A DNA stretch of 64,000 bases from Betaproteobacteria bacterium. GTDB taxonomy: Bacteria; Pseudomonadota; Gammaproteobacteria; Burkholderiales; SG8-39. Each line of letters opens with the position of its first letter. Position 1 is the stretch's first letter. The position numbers and the translations under genes were made by a program. This document shows positions 17,412-25,907 of the stretch, piece by piece. The DNA is taken from NCBI GenBank assembly GCA_005881575.1, contig VBCA01000004.1, positions 62,001 through 126,000 of the forward strand. The letters are read 5' to 3'. The notes beneath the pieces are model-generated. The model saw only the letters and a list, made by a program, of their open reading frames with translations, was not told where the DNA came from and did not search any database.

Positions 17412-18584
17412 ATGACAAGCAATGACCGAGGAGGAAAACGTTCCCCGGTGCGCGTGTGCCATTTTGCCTCGGGTGATCTCTGGGCGGGAGCAGAGGTGCA
17501 AGTCGTCACATTACTAGGGGCGCTCAAGCAGTTTCCAGATCTCGAGCTGTCGGCACTGTTACTCAACGGCGGGCGGTTGGCGGACGAGTTCACGCTCCGC
17601 GGAATTCCAGTGACGGTCTGTCACGAATCGCGTCTGGGGATCGCCCGGCTTCTTTGCGCGGTGACCGATCATCTGAGAGAGATCCGGCCTCATATCGTCC
17701 ATTCGCATCGTTACAAGGAACATATTTTAGGTGCCCTTGCGGGAAAACTATCACACAATCCTGTAACGGTTCAGACCTATCACGGCCTGGAAGAGAATCT
17801 CCCAGGCTGGGCTGGTTTCAAGATGAGCCTCTACAATGGGATCAATGTGGCTGTGGGTAAAGCGACGGCTGATGGAATTGTCGGGGTCTCGTCAGAAATT
17901 ACCAACATATTACAGGGGCGGTATCCTTCAGCCGACGTCCGCTGTATCAGGAACGGTATCGATCTGGCTCGTGTCGTTCCCACCTTGGAGCGCTCGGCGA
18001 TGCGGGCACAACTGGGGATCGCACCCGATACGTTTGTGGTGGGAACCGTGGGCCGCCTCATGCCGATCAAGGGTTTTGAGTATCTGATTAAGGCCTTCGC
18101 GCAATTCCGACGGCAGCGAAGCCCGCAAGAAAGCAAGCTCGTGATTCTTGGGGACGGTCCGTTGAGGGCCGCGCTTGGGCACTGTGCAGAGAGTCATGGA
18201 TTATCTCGTGATGTGGAGTTTTTGGGGATGCGGACGGACGTGTACAACCTAATGAGAGTGTTTGATGTGTTTGCGCTGCCGTCGCTCCACGAAGGGGTGC
18301 CGATGGCGCTCCTTGAGGCTATGGCTCTCGGGGTTCCTATTGTGGCCAGCCGTGTCGGCGGAATTCCAGAGATTCTGGAGGATAGCAGAGAAGCTGTTTT
18401 AGTCCCTGCCAAGGACCCTGAGGCTCTCGCGAGGGCAATTCGAGTAATCGCCGGGTCGTCTGACCTCCGCGCTGAACTGATTCGAGCGGCTCGAGCACGA
18501 GTCGAGACTCAGTTCTCGATCCAGTCGTCGGCCGCGAAGATGCGCGAAATGTATTGTTCGCTCAGTGATACAGGAGGGTGCTGA
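17412..18584 (+). CDS. Glycosyltransferase family 4
   Basis: This 390-residue GT-B enzyme has CHFASGDLWAGAEVQ at the acceptor-side loop, HSHRYKEHILGAL, VGTVGRLMPIKGFEYLIKAF at the start of the donor domain, and the EX7E block LPSLHEGVPMALLEAMALG. The frame is open to 17199, inside the GNAT gene, but the ATG at 17412 falls just before the first beta strand. It is the last gene of the plus-strand glycan run that begins at the left edge. Donor and linkage are unknown. Confidence 0.87.
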   Translation: MTSNDRGGKRSPVRVCHFASGDLWAGAEVQVVTLLGALKQFPDLELSALLLNGGRLADEFTLRGIPVTVCHESRLGIARLLCAVTDHLREIRPHIVHSHRYKEHILGALAGKLSHNPVTVQTYHGLEENLPGWAGFKMSLYNGINVAVGKATADGIVGVSSEITNILQGRYPSADVRCIRNGIDLARVVPTLERSAMRAQLGIAPDTFVVGTVGRLMPIKGFEYLIKAFAQFRRQRSPQESKLVILGDGPLRAALGHCAESHGLSRDVEFLGMRTDVYNLMRVFDVFALPSLHEGVPMALLEAMALGVPIVASRVGGIPEILEDSREAVLVPAKDPEALARAIRVIAGSSDLRAELIRAARARVETQFSIQSSAAKMREMYCSLSDTGGC

Positions 18585-18733
18585 GAGGCGGCTCGCTTTT
18601 TGGGACACGAAATCGGGGCGGCATACGTGAGGGCTGGGGTCCATCGGGCCCTCTGATTGCAGGTTTGAGCTGCGCCCGCTGGGGCAAAGCTCAAAGATTC
18701 TTGAGCCCAGGCAGATCGTCTGTCAGAATACTG

Positions 18734-18739
18734 TATAAT
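18734..18739 (+). promoter_or_regulatory. Possible -10 element (TATAAT) upstream of the sxtJ-like gene
   Basis: A perfect TATAAT lies 69 bases upstream of the start of the SxtJ-like gene, within a 224-base gap after the last glycosyltransferase. No good -35 hexamer is seen at 16-18 bases upstream. The rest of the gap (18585-18808) shows no gene. It could start a transcript for the carbamoyltransferase cassette. Confidence 0.3.
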
Positions 18740-18808
18740 CTCAACAAGTTACTACCCAAAAATTGAAGCGGGCCAGGCTCGCTCAACTGAAAAGCAGGAT
18801 GGTGCGCC

Positions 18809-19228
18809 ATGGCACACGAAGACTTGTCCCGGGAGCAGCAGGTAGAGGGGTCGACGGACCGCTCGTTTGGCTTGGTGTTTGCGGGCGCGTTTCTGCTGAT
18901 TGCGGGCTGGCCGTTGTTGCACGGCGAAACGCCGCGGTGGTGGGCTCTAAGCGTAGCAGTTGTTTTCGCCATAATCGCCATCTGGAAGCCAGCGGTCCTT
19001 GCCGTACCGAATCGGCTGTGGTTCAAGCTCGGACTTTTGCTGGCGAAGGTCGTGAGTCCGGTTGCATTGGGCATTCTGTTTTATTGCGTCATCGCTCCGA
19101 TCGGCGTGTTGGCGCGGCTCGCCGGGAAGGACCCGCTGCGCCTGAAGCTCGATTCCGGCGCGAACTCGTACTGGATACGGCGCAAGCCGCCCGGGCCTCC
19201 ACCTGATTCCATGATCAACCAATTCTAG
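18809..19228 (+). CDS. SxtJ-family small membrane protein
   Basis: This 139-residue inner-membrane protein has four hydrophobic segments (about residues 21-40, 45-63, 66-85, 84-105). The pattern and the conserved pair with the following 49-residue gene match the SxtJ family that accompanies carbamoyltransferases of the NodU type in many polysaccharide and toxin loci. Its own role is not established; it may help present the substrate at the membrane. It begins a new cassette after a 224-base gap. The downstream gene starts nine bases after its stop. Confidence 0.7.
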   Translation: MAHEDLSREQQVEGSTDRSFGLVFAGAFLLIAGWPLLHGETPRWWALSVAVVFAIIAIWKPAVLAVPNRLWFKLGLLLAKVVSPVALGILFYCVIAPIGVLARLAGKDPLRLKLDSGANSYWIRRKPPGPPPDSMINQF

Positions 19229-19237
19229 GAAATCGCG

Positions 19238-19387
19238 ATGGAAATGCTGAAGGAACTGTGGGCGTTCATGCGCACCCGAAAGAAATACTGGCTGTGGCCG
19301 ATCTTCGTAATGATGGCCCTTCTGGGTGTACTGATCGTGCTGGCGCAAGGTTCGGCCATTGCGCCGTTCATATACACGCTGTTCTGA
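19238..19387 (+). CDS. DUF5989-type small membrane protein
   Basis: This tiny gene encodes 49 residues starting MEMLKELWAFMRTRKKYWLW, followed by one hydrophobic helix and ending FIYTLF. The short length, a basic RTRKKYW segment before one membrane span, and a position between an SxtJ-like gene and a carbamoyltransferase are the marks of DUF5989. The gene lies nine bases after its neighbour and twelve before the next. No function is established; it may be an accessory of the carbamoyl-transfer module. It is easily missed by gene finders. Confidence 0.75.
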   Translation: MEMLKELWAFMRTRKKYWLWPIFVMMALLGVLIVLAQGSAIAPFIYTLF

Positions 19388-19399
19388 GAGAGCAGGCGC

Positions 19400-21229
19400 T
19401 TGCGCATTCTCGGGATTTCCGCGTTTTACCATGACAGCGCTGCGGCGCTGATCGAGGACGGTCAGATCGTTGCCGCCGCGCAGGAGGAACGCTTCTCGCG
19501 CAAGAAGCACGATGCCCGGTTTCCCGCCAACGCGATCCGCTACTGCCTGACCGAGCGCGGCACCGGGTTGCGCGGCGTGGATCGCGTCGTCTTCTACGAC
19601 AAGCCGTTCCTGAAGTTTGAGCGGCTGGTCGAGACGTATCTGACGTTTGCGCCACGCGGGTTCAAGTCGTTTCGCATGGCGATTCCCCTGTGGTTGAGGG
19701 AAAAGCTCTTCCTGAAAGGACTGCTGAAGAAGGAACTGGGGAAAATCGACGGGCGCGATGGCTGGAACGAACAGTTGCTCTTCAGCGAACACCACCTAAG
19801 CCACGCGGCGAGCGCGTTCTTTCCGTCCCCATTTGAAGAAGCCGTGGTGCTTACCATGGACGGGGTGGGGGAATGGGCGACGACGTCTGCCGCGATCGGG
19901 AAGGGAAACAACCTCGAAGTGCACAAGGAGATCCACTTCCCGCATTCGCTGGGGTTCCTGTACTCAGCCTTCACCTATTACACCGGCTTCAAGGTCAACT
20001 CCGGGGAATACAAGGTCATGGGGCTTGCACCGTATGGCGTGCCCCGATACAAGGACCGGATCCTCGAACACCTGATCGACGTCAAGGCCGACGGCTCGTT
20101 CCGTCTTAATCTGAGCTACTTCAACTACTGCACCGGGCTCACAATGACATCGGAGCGGTTCCACGAGCTATTTGGGGGTCACCCGCGCCGGCAGGATGAG
20201 CTCCTCACCGATTACCACATGGACTTGGCGGCTTCGATCCAGGCCGTGACCGATGAGATCGTGCTGCGACTCACGCGCTCGCTACGCGAGGAGACCGGAA
20301 TCAGGAACCTGTGCCTGGCAGGTGGGGTTGCCCTGAACTGCGTGGCGAACGGCAAAATCCTGCGCGACGGTGGCTTCGAGCAGATCTACATTCAGCCCGC
20401 CGCGGGTGATGCGGGCGGCGCTCTGGGCGCCGCCCTGGTCGGTTATCACATGCAGCTCAACCAAGAGCGGCGGGTGAACGGCGATGCCATGCAAGGGGCT
20501 TACCTCGGACCGGCGTTCTCTCAGCCGGAGGTCGAGGAGCGTTTGAAGAAATGCGGCGCGCGATTCGAGGTGCTGGAGGATGCGGCGTTGATCGCTACCT
20601 GCGCGGAAGACCTAGCGCAGGGCAAGGCGCTGGCCTGGTTCCAGGGACGAATGGAGTTTGGCCCGCGGGCTCTCGGCAATCGTTCGATATTGGGCGACCC
20701 TCGCTCGCCGACCATGCAGAAGATGCTTAACCTCAAGGTCAAGTACCGCGAATCCTTCCGCCCTTTCGCACCGTCGGTCCTGCGAGAGCGTGTCAACGAC
20801 TGGTTCGAGATGGATTCCGATAGCCCCTACATGCTCCTGGTCGCCGACGTGGTGAAATCCAGGCGCCGCGAGATGACGGCGGAGGAAAAGCAGCTCTTTG
20901 GAATCGACAAGTTAAACGTGCCCCGCTCCGACATCCCGGCCGTGACGCATGTTGATTACTCGGCCCGCATCCAGACCGTGCACGAGGACACCAATCCACG
21001 CTATTACGCGTTGCTCTCCGCGTTCGAGCGGAAAACTGGCTGTCCGGTCCTCGTGAATACGAGCTTCAATGTGCGCGGCGAGCCCATCGTGTGCACGCCG
21101 GAGGACGCGTTCCGCTGTTTCATGGGAAACGAGCTCGACGTTCTTGCTGTCGGCAACTGTTATCTGCGAAAGGAAAACCAGGATTCAGCCCTCAGGCAGA
21201 ACTACGAGACCGCCTTCGAACTCGATTGA
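19400..21229 (+). CDS. Carbamoyltransferase, NodU/CmcH family
   Basis: This 609-residue enzyme transfers a carbamoyl group from carbamoyl phosphate, via carbamoyl-AMP, to a hydroxyl of a sugar or related substrate. It has the N-terminal Kae1-like domain (LGISAFYHDSAAALI from residue 4; HHLSHAASAFF about 131-141; AGGVALNCVANGK about 310) and the C-terminal carbamoyltransferase domain with GPRALGNRSIL (about 420), FAPSV and LVNTSFNVRGEPIV. The TTG start is the only one that keeps the first beta strand. It probably O-carbamoylates the EPS repeat unit. Confidence 0.92.
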   Translation: MRILGISAFYHDSAAALIEDGQIVAAAQEERFSRKKHDARFPANAIRYCLTERGTGLRGVDRVVFYDKPFLKFERLVETYLTFAPRGFKSFRMAIPLWLREKLFLKGLLKKELGKIDGRDGWNEQLLFSEHHLSHAASAFFPSPFEEAVVLTMDGVGEWATTSAAIGKGNNLEVHKEIHFPHSLGFLYSAFTYYTGFKVNSGEYKVMGLAPYGVPRYKDRILEHLIDVKADGSFRLNLSYFNYCTGLTMTSERFHELFGGHPRRQDELLTDYHMDLAASIQAVTDEIVLRLTRSLREETGIRNLCLAGGVALNCVANGKILRDGGFEQIYIQPAAGDAGGALGAALVGYHMQLNQERRVNGDAMQGAYLGPAFSQPEVEERLKKCGARFEVLEDAALIATCAEDLAQGKALAWFQGRMEFGPRALGNRSILGDPRSPTMQKMLNLKVKYRESFRPFAPSVLRERVNDWFEMDSDSPYMLLVADVVKSRRREMTAEEKQLFGIDKLNVPRSDIPAVTHVDYSARIQTVHEDTNPRYYALLSAFERKTGCPVLVNTSFNVRGEPIVCTPEDAFRCFMGNELDVLAVGNCYLRKENQDSALRQNYETAFELD

Positions 21230-21325
21230 GTCTAAGGTGTAGCCGCGCCGTGACCGCACGGCAAGTCGCAGCGAACCCGGTCCACGGGGACCAAACTATG
21301 AGGGTTCCGCGGGATGAGCGGAGCC

Positions 21326-21680
21326 GTCACAAGCGGGCTCGACGTCATCTAGCGTGGCCTGGTCGATTTCGTGACTAACATTCCACGGGAGTATGACCAG
21401 TTCGGCCGGCCCGACGGTTACCTGATCCGCCGCCACGCAGTCGACCTGGGCGTATAAGCTGGTAACCGACTTACAATTGGCACGTGCGATCGTCGAAGCG
21501 TTGGGCTGGAACAAGCCGGCAGATCTCGACGTCATTGCATGGGACGATTTAGCAGGGCGCAGCATTCCGTCGTCGCAAGATCACTTGGGAATCCCTGCTG
21601 TCGCGAATGTCGATTACTCGGCCCGCATCCAGACCCTGCAGGAGAGCACCGAATCGGAGAGTGGAAGGATTTTTGTGTAG
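21326..21680 (+). pseudogene. Decayed CarB-like MGS domain fused to a carbamoyltransferase fragment
   Basis: From 21326 one frame reads VTSGLDVI, a stop, then RGLVDFVTNIPREYDQFGRP and DGYLIRRHAVDLGV. After a frame change near 21455 it continues KLVTDLQLARAIVEALGW and NKPADLDVIAWDDL. This is the pattern of the C-terminal methylglyoxal-synthase-like domain of carbamoyl phosphate synthase large subunits. The same frame then reads IPAVANVDYSARIQT, which matches the carbamoyltransferase just upstream (24 identical bases, near 20954-20977). It ends at 21680. No intact copy remains. The gap 21230-21325 holds nothing that I recognise. Confidence 0.65.
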
Positions 21681-21771
21681 GATTGAAATTTGCTAGGCTC
21701 CTTACTATCGCCAAGGAGTATTCTCTTTCTTCTTACTGATCACCGAAGGAGAATCCATGATTTACAATCCT

Positions 21772-22965
21772 TCATCTTGCGGGCGGAGAGCACGAAGTGA
21801 ACTCCGTCTGTTTACAGTCGTTTCCCATCGGCATTAAGGAGGAACTGGAGGGGATTACTGTGACTAACCGCTTTTCGACGATTTCTTTAACGACAGTATC
21901 GGCAGCCAAACGATGTCCCTTTTCGTTCCAGTGTCCGTCCTGCAAATGGAGAGAAGCTTTATTCTCTACTGTCCATCTTCGCAACGTCGGCAGCAAATCA
22001 ATGATCTCGATATTTGCCTCGCGCCCGAATGTTCTCATTGCCTGTTGTGGTCTTTCTATCGCCACGTCATCCGTCGACATACCGACGAAAGTGCGAAAAC
22101 CATCGAGCGCATCATCCTGCAATTGAAGTCTTAAAGGTATCAGCATGATTGCTGTCCCAGCTCCCATGCTTTTCCCCACCTCCCGAATCCCTTTGAAGAG
22201 TTCAAAGGTCAGCTTCCATCCTCTCTTGAGTTCCTCGGTCTCATTTCTCCCGATCAGTTGCATCACATGCTCCGACAAAGCCGCCGCTACGCTTCGCATT
22301 TCGCGGAGACTTTTCACCTTCCTCAGCAATTGCCAGAGATGCGAGTGGGAAGCGAAAAAACCTTTGACGTGAAGGATCTTCAGCTCGGAGACCGACATGT
22401 GCGCCACCGGCTTCAGGATTAGCTTGTCGTGGGCAAGTGTATGAAATTGTTCTCTCATGTTATCGGACACGTCGTTGTGCAAAGTCATCGCGACCAGAAT
22501 CAGATCGGGCTCAAGCGCTCGTCCATATTTCTGCAGATATGCAAGCTGATCATCCTGGCCCCAGCCACTCACTGCGCAATTGATAACTTCCACATTCCGA
22601 TGCAGCGCTTTGCGCAATCCAGATTCAAGAAGGCTCGGAAAAGAGTCCTCGAAGGCTACCTGAAGTGCTTCCATGAAGGAGTCCCCAAAGACCAAAATCC
22701 TTGTTGTATCTTTTTGCTTCTTTTTCGCATGATCTCTATCCCTCATGCCACTGGCATTAAACCTGATTTCCTGCTTGGACTCGGTGAGGTAGGTGATCAA
22801 CCCGGGCGGATGTATAACCAGCCCGTCTTCCGTCGTATACCAGACGGCCAGCTGCTGTGGGTACAAAGTCCTTACCGACCACTCTGCCAATAGCAACGAC
22901 AACATCGCGGAGGCAACAAAAAGACCAAGATTCCTAGCAAGACTCTTCAGATTTTTGATCGACAT
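21772..22965 (-). CDS. SGNH/GDSL hydrolase-like protein with N-terminal membrane anchor
   Basis: This 397-residue protein has one N-terminal membrane segment (about 9-26) and a periplasmic SGNH domain: VFGDSFMEALQV (block I, Ser in GDS), NCAVSGWGQDDQL (block II), MTLHNDVSDN (block III) and the catalytic DGHWNEKGH (block V, Asp and His). SGNH proteins in polysaccharide loci add or remove acetyl or other acyl groups. It is the terminal gene of a minus-strand set. A second SGNH protein occurs nearby at 24574. Substrate unknown. Confidence 0.8.
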   Translation of the reverse strand: MSIKNLKSLARNLGLFVASAMLSLLLAEWSVRTLYPQQLAVWYTTEDGLVIHPPGLITYLTESKQEIRFNASGMRDRDHAKKKQKDTTRILVFGDSFMEALQVAFEDSFPSLLESGLRKALHRNVEVINCAVSGWGQDDQLAYLQKYGRALEPDLILVAMTLHNDVSDNMREQFHTLAHDKLILKPVAHMSVSELKILHVKGFFASHSHLWQLLRKVKSLREMRSVAAALSEHVMQLIGRNETEELKRGWKLTFELFKGIREVGKSMGAGTAIMLIPLRLQLQDDALDGFRTFVGMSTDDVAIERPQQAMRTFGREANIEIIDLLPTLRRWTVENKASLHLQDGHWNEKGHRLAADTVVKEIVEKRLVTVIPSSSSLMPMGNDCKQTEFTSCSPPAR

Positions 22966-23107
22966 GTATGATCAATCCTTGTTGCCACTTCTCTAGCGTA
23001 CATACCAGGGAAACCATTTAGACACGTTTCTGCTGTTAGAGGGAACTGGACGGGAGTGAACTGACCGGTTTCGACTCTGCCGGCCAGGAGGACTGTCCTG
23101 GGTCCCC

Positions 23108-24469
23108 TTACGACCGCACGGGATTCGGCGGCTTTTTCGAGACTTCACTGATCATACCCGTGACAAGACTTGATGAAACCTCCAACTTCTTGGTCGTTTC
23201 CCTGGCAACTTCATTCAAGGCGACTGCCAACGCAGCTAAGAGCCAGAAATGCGAGAAGTATGTGAATGAGACGAATGCGGCCGGAAGCAGATAGCCCACC
23301 AGACTGCCCATTATCGCCAAGCTGTAATATTGCAGCTGCTGCGCGTCGGTAGGAGACAGCCTTTCGTTTCCCGATATAGGCTCACGCCGACCAGCATTTC
23401 CTGCGTCCGCCCTCAGCCTTTCGTCTGATCTGATCCGCCTCAGGTCCTTGAATGTCCGGAACAGAATCGTTACAAATAACGCGCCCCCTACAAGGCCCAG
23501 TTCAGACAGTATTTCAAAGTAGGTCGAGTGAACCACCACGCTGTTCGTGAGCAGTCGACCGAACGTCTCCAATTGTTCAACTGATTGATAAGCTCCTACA
23601 TTCCATCGAAAATTTTCTGGACCCACCCCAAACAACGGGTTGTGCACAAACATTCGCCATGCGATCGTCCAGAATTCGAGCCGGAGATGCGCAGTAGCCT
23701 CTTTGGTGTCGGTAATTGTCTCCATTTCCTCCCAGTAACTAGGTCCCGCCACCATCAACACAAGAAGAGCTCCAATCACCAGGGCAATAAGCGCTTGTTT
23801 TTTCCTGGGTGAATTGAGAATACAGAACAACACCACACCGACCATCCCAACGAAACCGCCTCTGGAAAAACTCACAACCACAGCCGTCGCATAGATTCCA
23901 AGCGCCGCCACATAAAACATTTTGACCGCACGGCGATCTGTCAACGGAATAGAAAAATAGGCCAATGGAAGGGCAATGCACATCATTGCCGAAGTATAAT
24001 TCTCATCCTGCGCTCCGGCTGCACCCGCTGGCCCCATACCTTCATGAAAAATGCACCATACCCCCACATATAAGAACACTACGATAAGCAAGTTCACGAA
24101 GATTCTAATTTTTCGCAGCGAATCGATGAAGTGTATCAACGGAATACAGATACACAACAGAATGATTGCCATCGTTGTCACCGCTTGGTAGGCCGAATAG
24201 TTATTAACGGCAGTGACCGCACCAATTGACATTCCTCCCAACAAGAGCAGGAAACACACGATTTGCAGATTCACTTTCTTGGCCGGGGTCAGGATCCATG
24301 CCACAACTAACAGCACAGAAATAATCATCGGGATACCCATTGGGTTCGGCGGCCTTCCATAATCGAACATGGGATAAAGAAGGAGGAGGAAGAAAGGCAG
24401 ACCAAGGCCTTCATGCCGTGATGGCAAAACCGCAGCAGTCTTATCACGAAACGAGCGAAATGAGTTCAT
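23108..24469 (-). CDS. O-antigen ligase/Wzy-type polymerase membrane protein
   Basis: This 453-residue integral membrane protein has about ten to eleven hydrophobic segments and a periplasmic loop between about residues 235 and 310. The loop has the WaaL/Wzy_C pattern, with FGVGPENFRWNV (about 279-290) and VHSTYFEILSELGLVG (about 316-331). Such proteins either polymerise Wzx-exported repeat units or ligate glycans to an acceptor. With a Wzx-like flippase, Wzz-like and Wza-like proteins in the same locus, the polymerase role fits best. The call between polymerase and ligase cannot be made from sequence alone. Confidence 0.8.
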   Translation of the reverse strand: MNSFRSFRDKTAAVLPSRHEGLGLPFFLLLLYPMFDYGRPPNPMGIPMIISVLLVVAWILTPAKKVNLQIVCFLLLLGGMSIGAVTAVNNYSAYQAVTTMAIILLCICIPLIHFIDSLRKIRIFVNLLIVVFLYVGVWCIFHEGMGPAGAAGAQDENYTSAMMCIALPLAYFSIPLTDRRAVKMFYVAALGIYATAVVVSFSRGGFVGMVGVVLFCILNSPRKKQALIALVIGALLVLMVAGPSYWEEMETITDTKEATAHLRLEFWTIAWRMFVHNPLFGVGPENFRWNVGAYQSVEQLETFGRLLTNSVVVHSTYFEILSELGLVGGALFVTILFRTFKDLRRIRSDERLRADAGNAGRREPISGNERLSPTDAQQLQYYSLAIMGSLVGYLLPAAFVSFTYFSHFWLLAALAVALNEVARETTKKLEVSSSLVTGMISEVSKKPPNPVRS

Positions 24470-24573
24470 GGGCTGCCGTCGTCTAGATTATCCGAGATGA
24501 CTTAAGACCAATCCGAGAGCACCGACGACCTCAGAGAGGACTCTTGTTTAACGATAAGCGACCTTGAGTCGCA

Positions 24574-25698
24574 TTACTGTGCCAGAAGCTCCCTAATTCG
24601 GGGGGCAAGGACGGTGGCAATCAATTCGTGCCCCTCCTTGTTGGGATGCATCGTATCCCAAAAGAGGGTCCGCTTATCTTGTCGATTGAACACCTCGTCC
24701 AGATCAACGATCGGAACCCGCATTCGCGCGGCGATGCGTCGAATCGAGTTGTTGTACGCATCGTGGAGGCTGAGCAACCGAGGCGCGCTATAGGCTTCAG
24801 AGAAGTAAGGAAAGAATACGTGCTCAGCTTTAAGATCTTCCGCACTCATGTTACGCGTGAGCACCGTCGGCCTCGTGAAAAGCAATACTCGCACATTTCT
24901 CTCACGAAGCAACGCAACCATGGCAGAGACGTTCTCTTCGTACTCGGCCGGCACGAATTGATCAAAAACATGATATTCGGACGCTTTCCCCGACAACCCC
25001 GGTGGCATCAGTATGGGACGGATGTAGAAGAACACGACCTTACTCAGCCCCTTGTAGAGGTAACTATGATTCAGCGCCGCCCCCAGCCACGTTACTCGAC
25101 CACTGGATGACATATTGCTCGGACTCACTTTCATCAGATCGTTCCAGCCGATATAGATCGTTACAAGATCTGGATCATATTTCAGAATGTCGTCCCTGAT
25201 CCGGCCTAACGCATACTCAGAATTGTAGCCTTCGATTCCGGCATTGATGACTTCGTATCTCTGGCCATCGGCATTCAGCATCCCCCCAAGAAATGCCGAG
25301 TAGCTGACGTCCCAATCCCCGGCAAAGGTACAAGAATCGCCCACAGCAAAGACACGATAGATGCCTGCGGGCTTCACATCTGCGAATTCAACGCCCACGA
25401 ATCCTTTGGAGTTAATACGAATTCTTCGGCCGCCGGGACTCTTAACCTCTAGATTTGGTACTAGTTCGATCCGCCCCGTCGAGACGTTGTATCGTTCATA
25501 CGCCGTTCGAAAATACCAGGAGTACAACCGCAGCCCGCCTTCCCCAATCAACAGGAGGAAAAGAACCGGCAGAATCGAAAATACTACGGTTTTGGGCCAA
25601 GCCAGTGACCGACGCCCACCTTCCGGCTGAGCCTGATTTACCACCCCCTCTTGCAGATCTGTATCAGACTGCAAGGGAGGATCGGGTCCTGTGTTCAT
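24574..25698 (-). CDS. Membrane-anchored SGNH/GDSL hydrolase-like protein
   Basis: This 374-residue protein has one membrane helix (about residues 34-53) and a periplasmic SGNH domain: VFAVGDSCTFAGD (block I), INAGIEGYNSEY (block II), YIGWNDLMK (block III) and DTMHPNKEGH with the catalytic Asp and His. It differs in sequence from the SGNH protein at 21772, so this is not a recent duplicate. The start is preceded by AAAGGGG. The 209-base gap before the AsnB gene (25699-25907) shows no gene on the minus strand. It is likely to edit acyl groups on the glycan. Confidence 0.8.
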   Translation of the reverse strand: MNTGPDPPLQSDTDLQEGVVNQAQPEGGRRSLAWPKTVVFSILPVLFLLLIGEGGLRLYSWYFRTAYERYNVSTGRIELVPNLEVKSPGGRRIRINSKGFVGVEFADVKPAGIYRVFAVGDSCTFAGDWDVSYSAFLGGMLNADGQRYEVINAGIEGYNSEYALGRIRDDILKYDPDLVTIYIGWNDLMKVSPSNMSSSGRVTWLGAALNHSYLYKGLSKVVFFYIRPILMPPGLSGKASEYHVFDQFVPAEYEENVSAMVALLRERNVRVLLFTRPTVLTRNMSAEDLKAEHVFFPYFSEAYSAPRLLSLHDAYNNSIRRIAARMRVPIVDLDEVFNRQDKRTLFWDTMHPNKEGHELIATVLAPRIRELLAQ

Positions 25699-25907
25699 CC
25701 ACAGTTTCCCCTTTACATGCTTCCGAACATTAGATCATCAGATTTCATGATTTGCTGGCGACAAGGAAGTGCGTCCATGGATTTTGAGACTTTTCTACGA
25801 CAACAACAAGCTATGGACGAGCCAAGCGATAGATTTTGGTTATACCGGTTTAATTGGCTCCGTTACACAGGGGACATCTTGCAGCCTCCTCTTAGATACT
25901 TAGTCTT

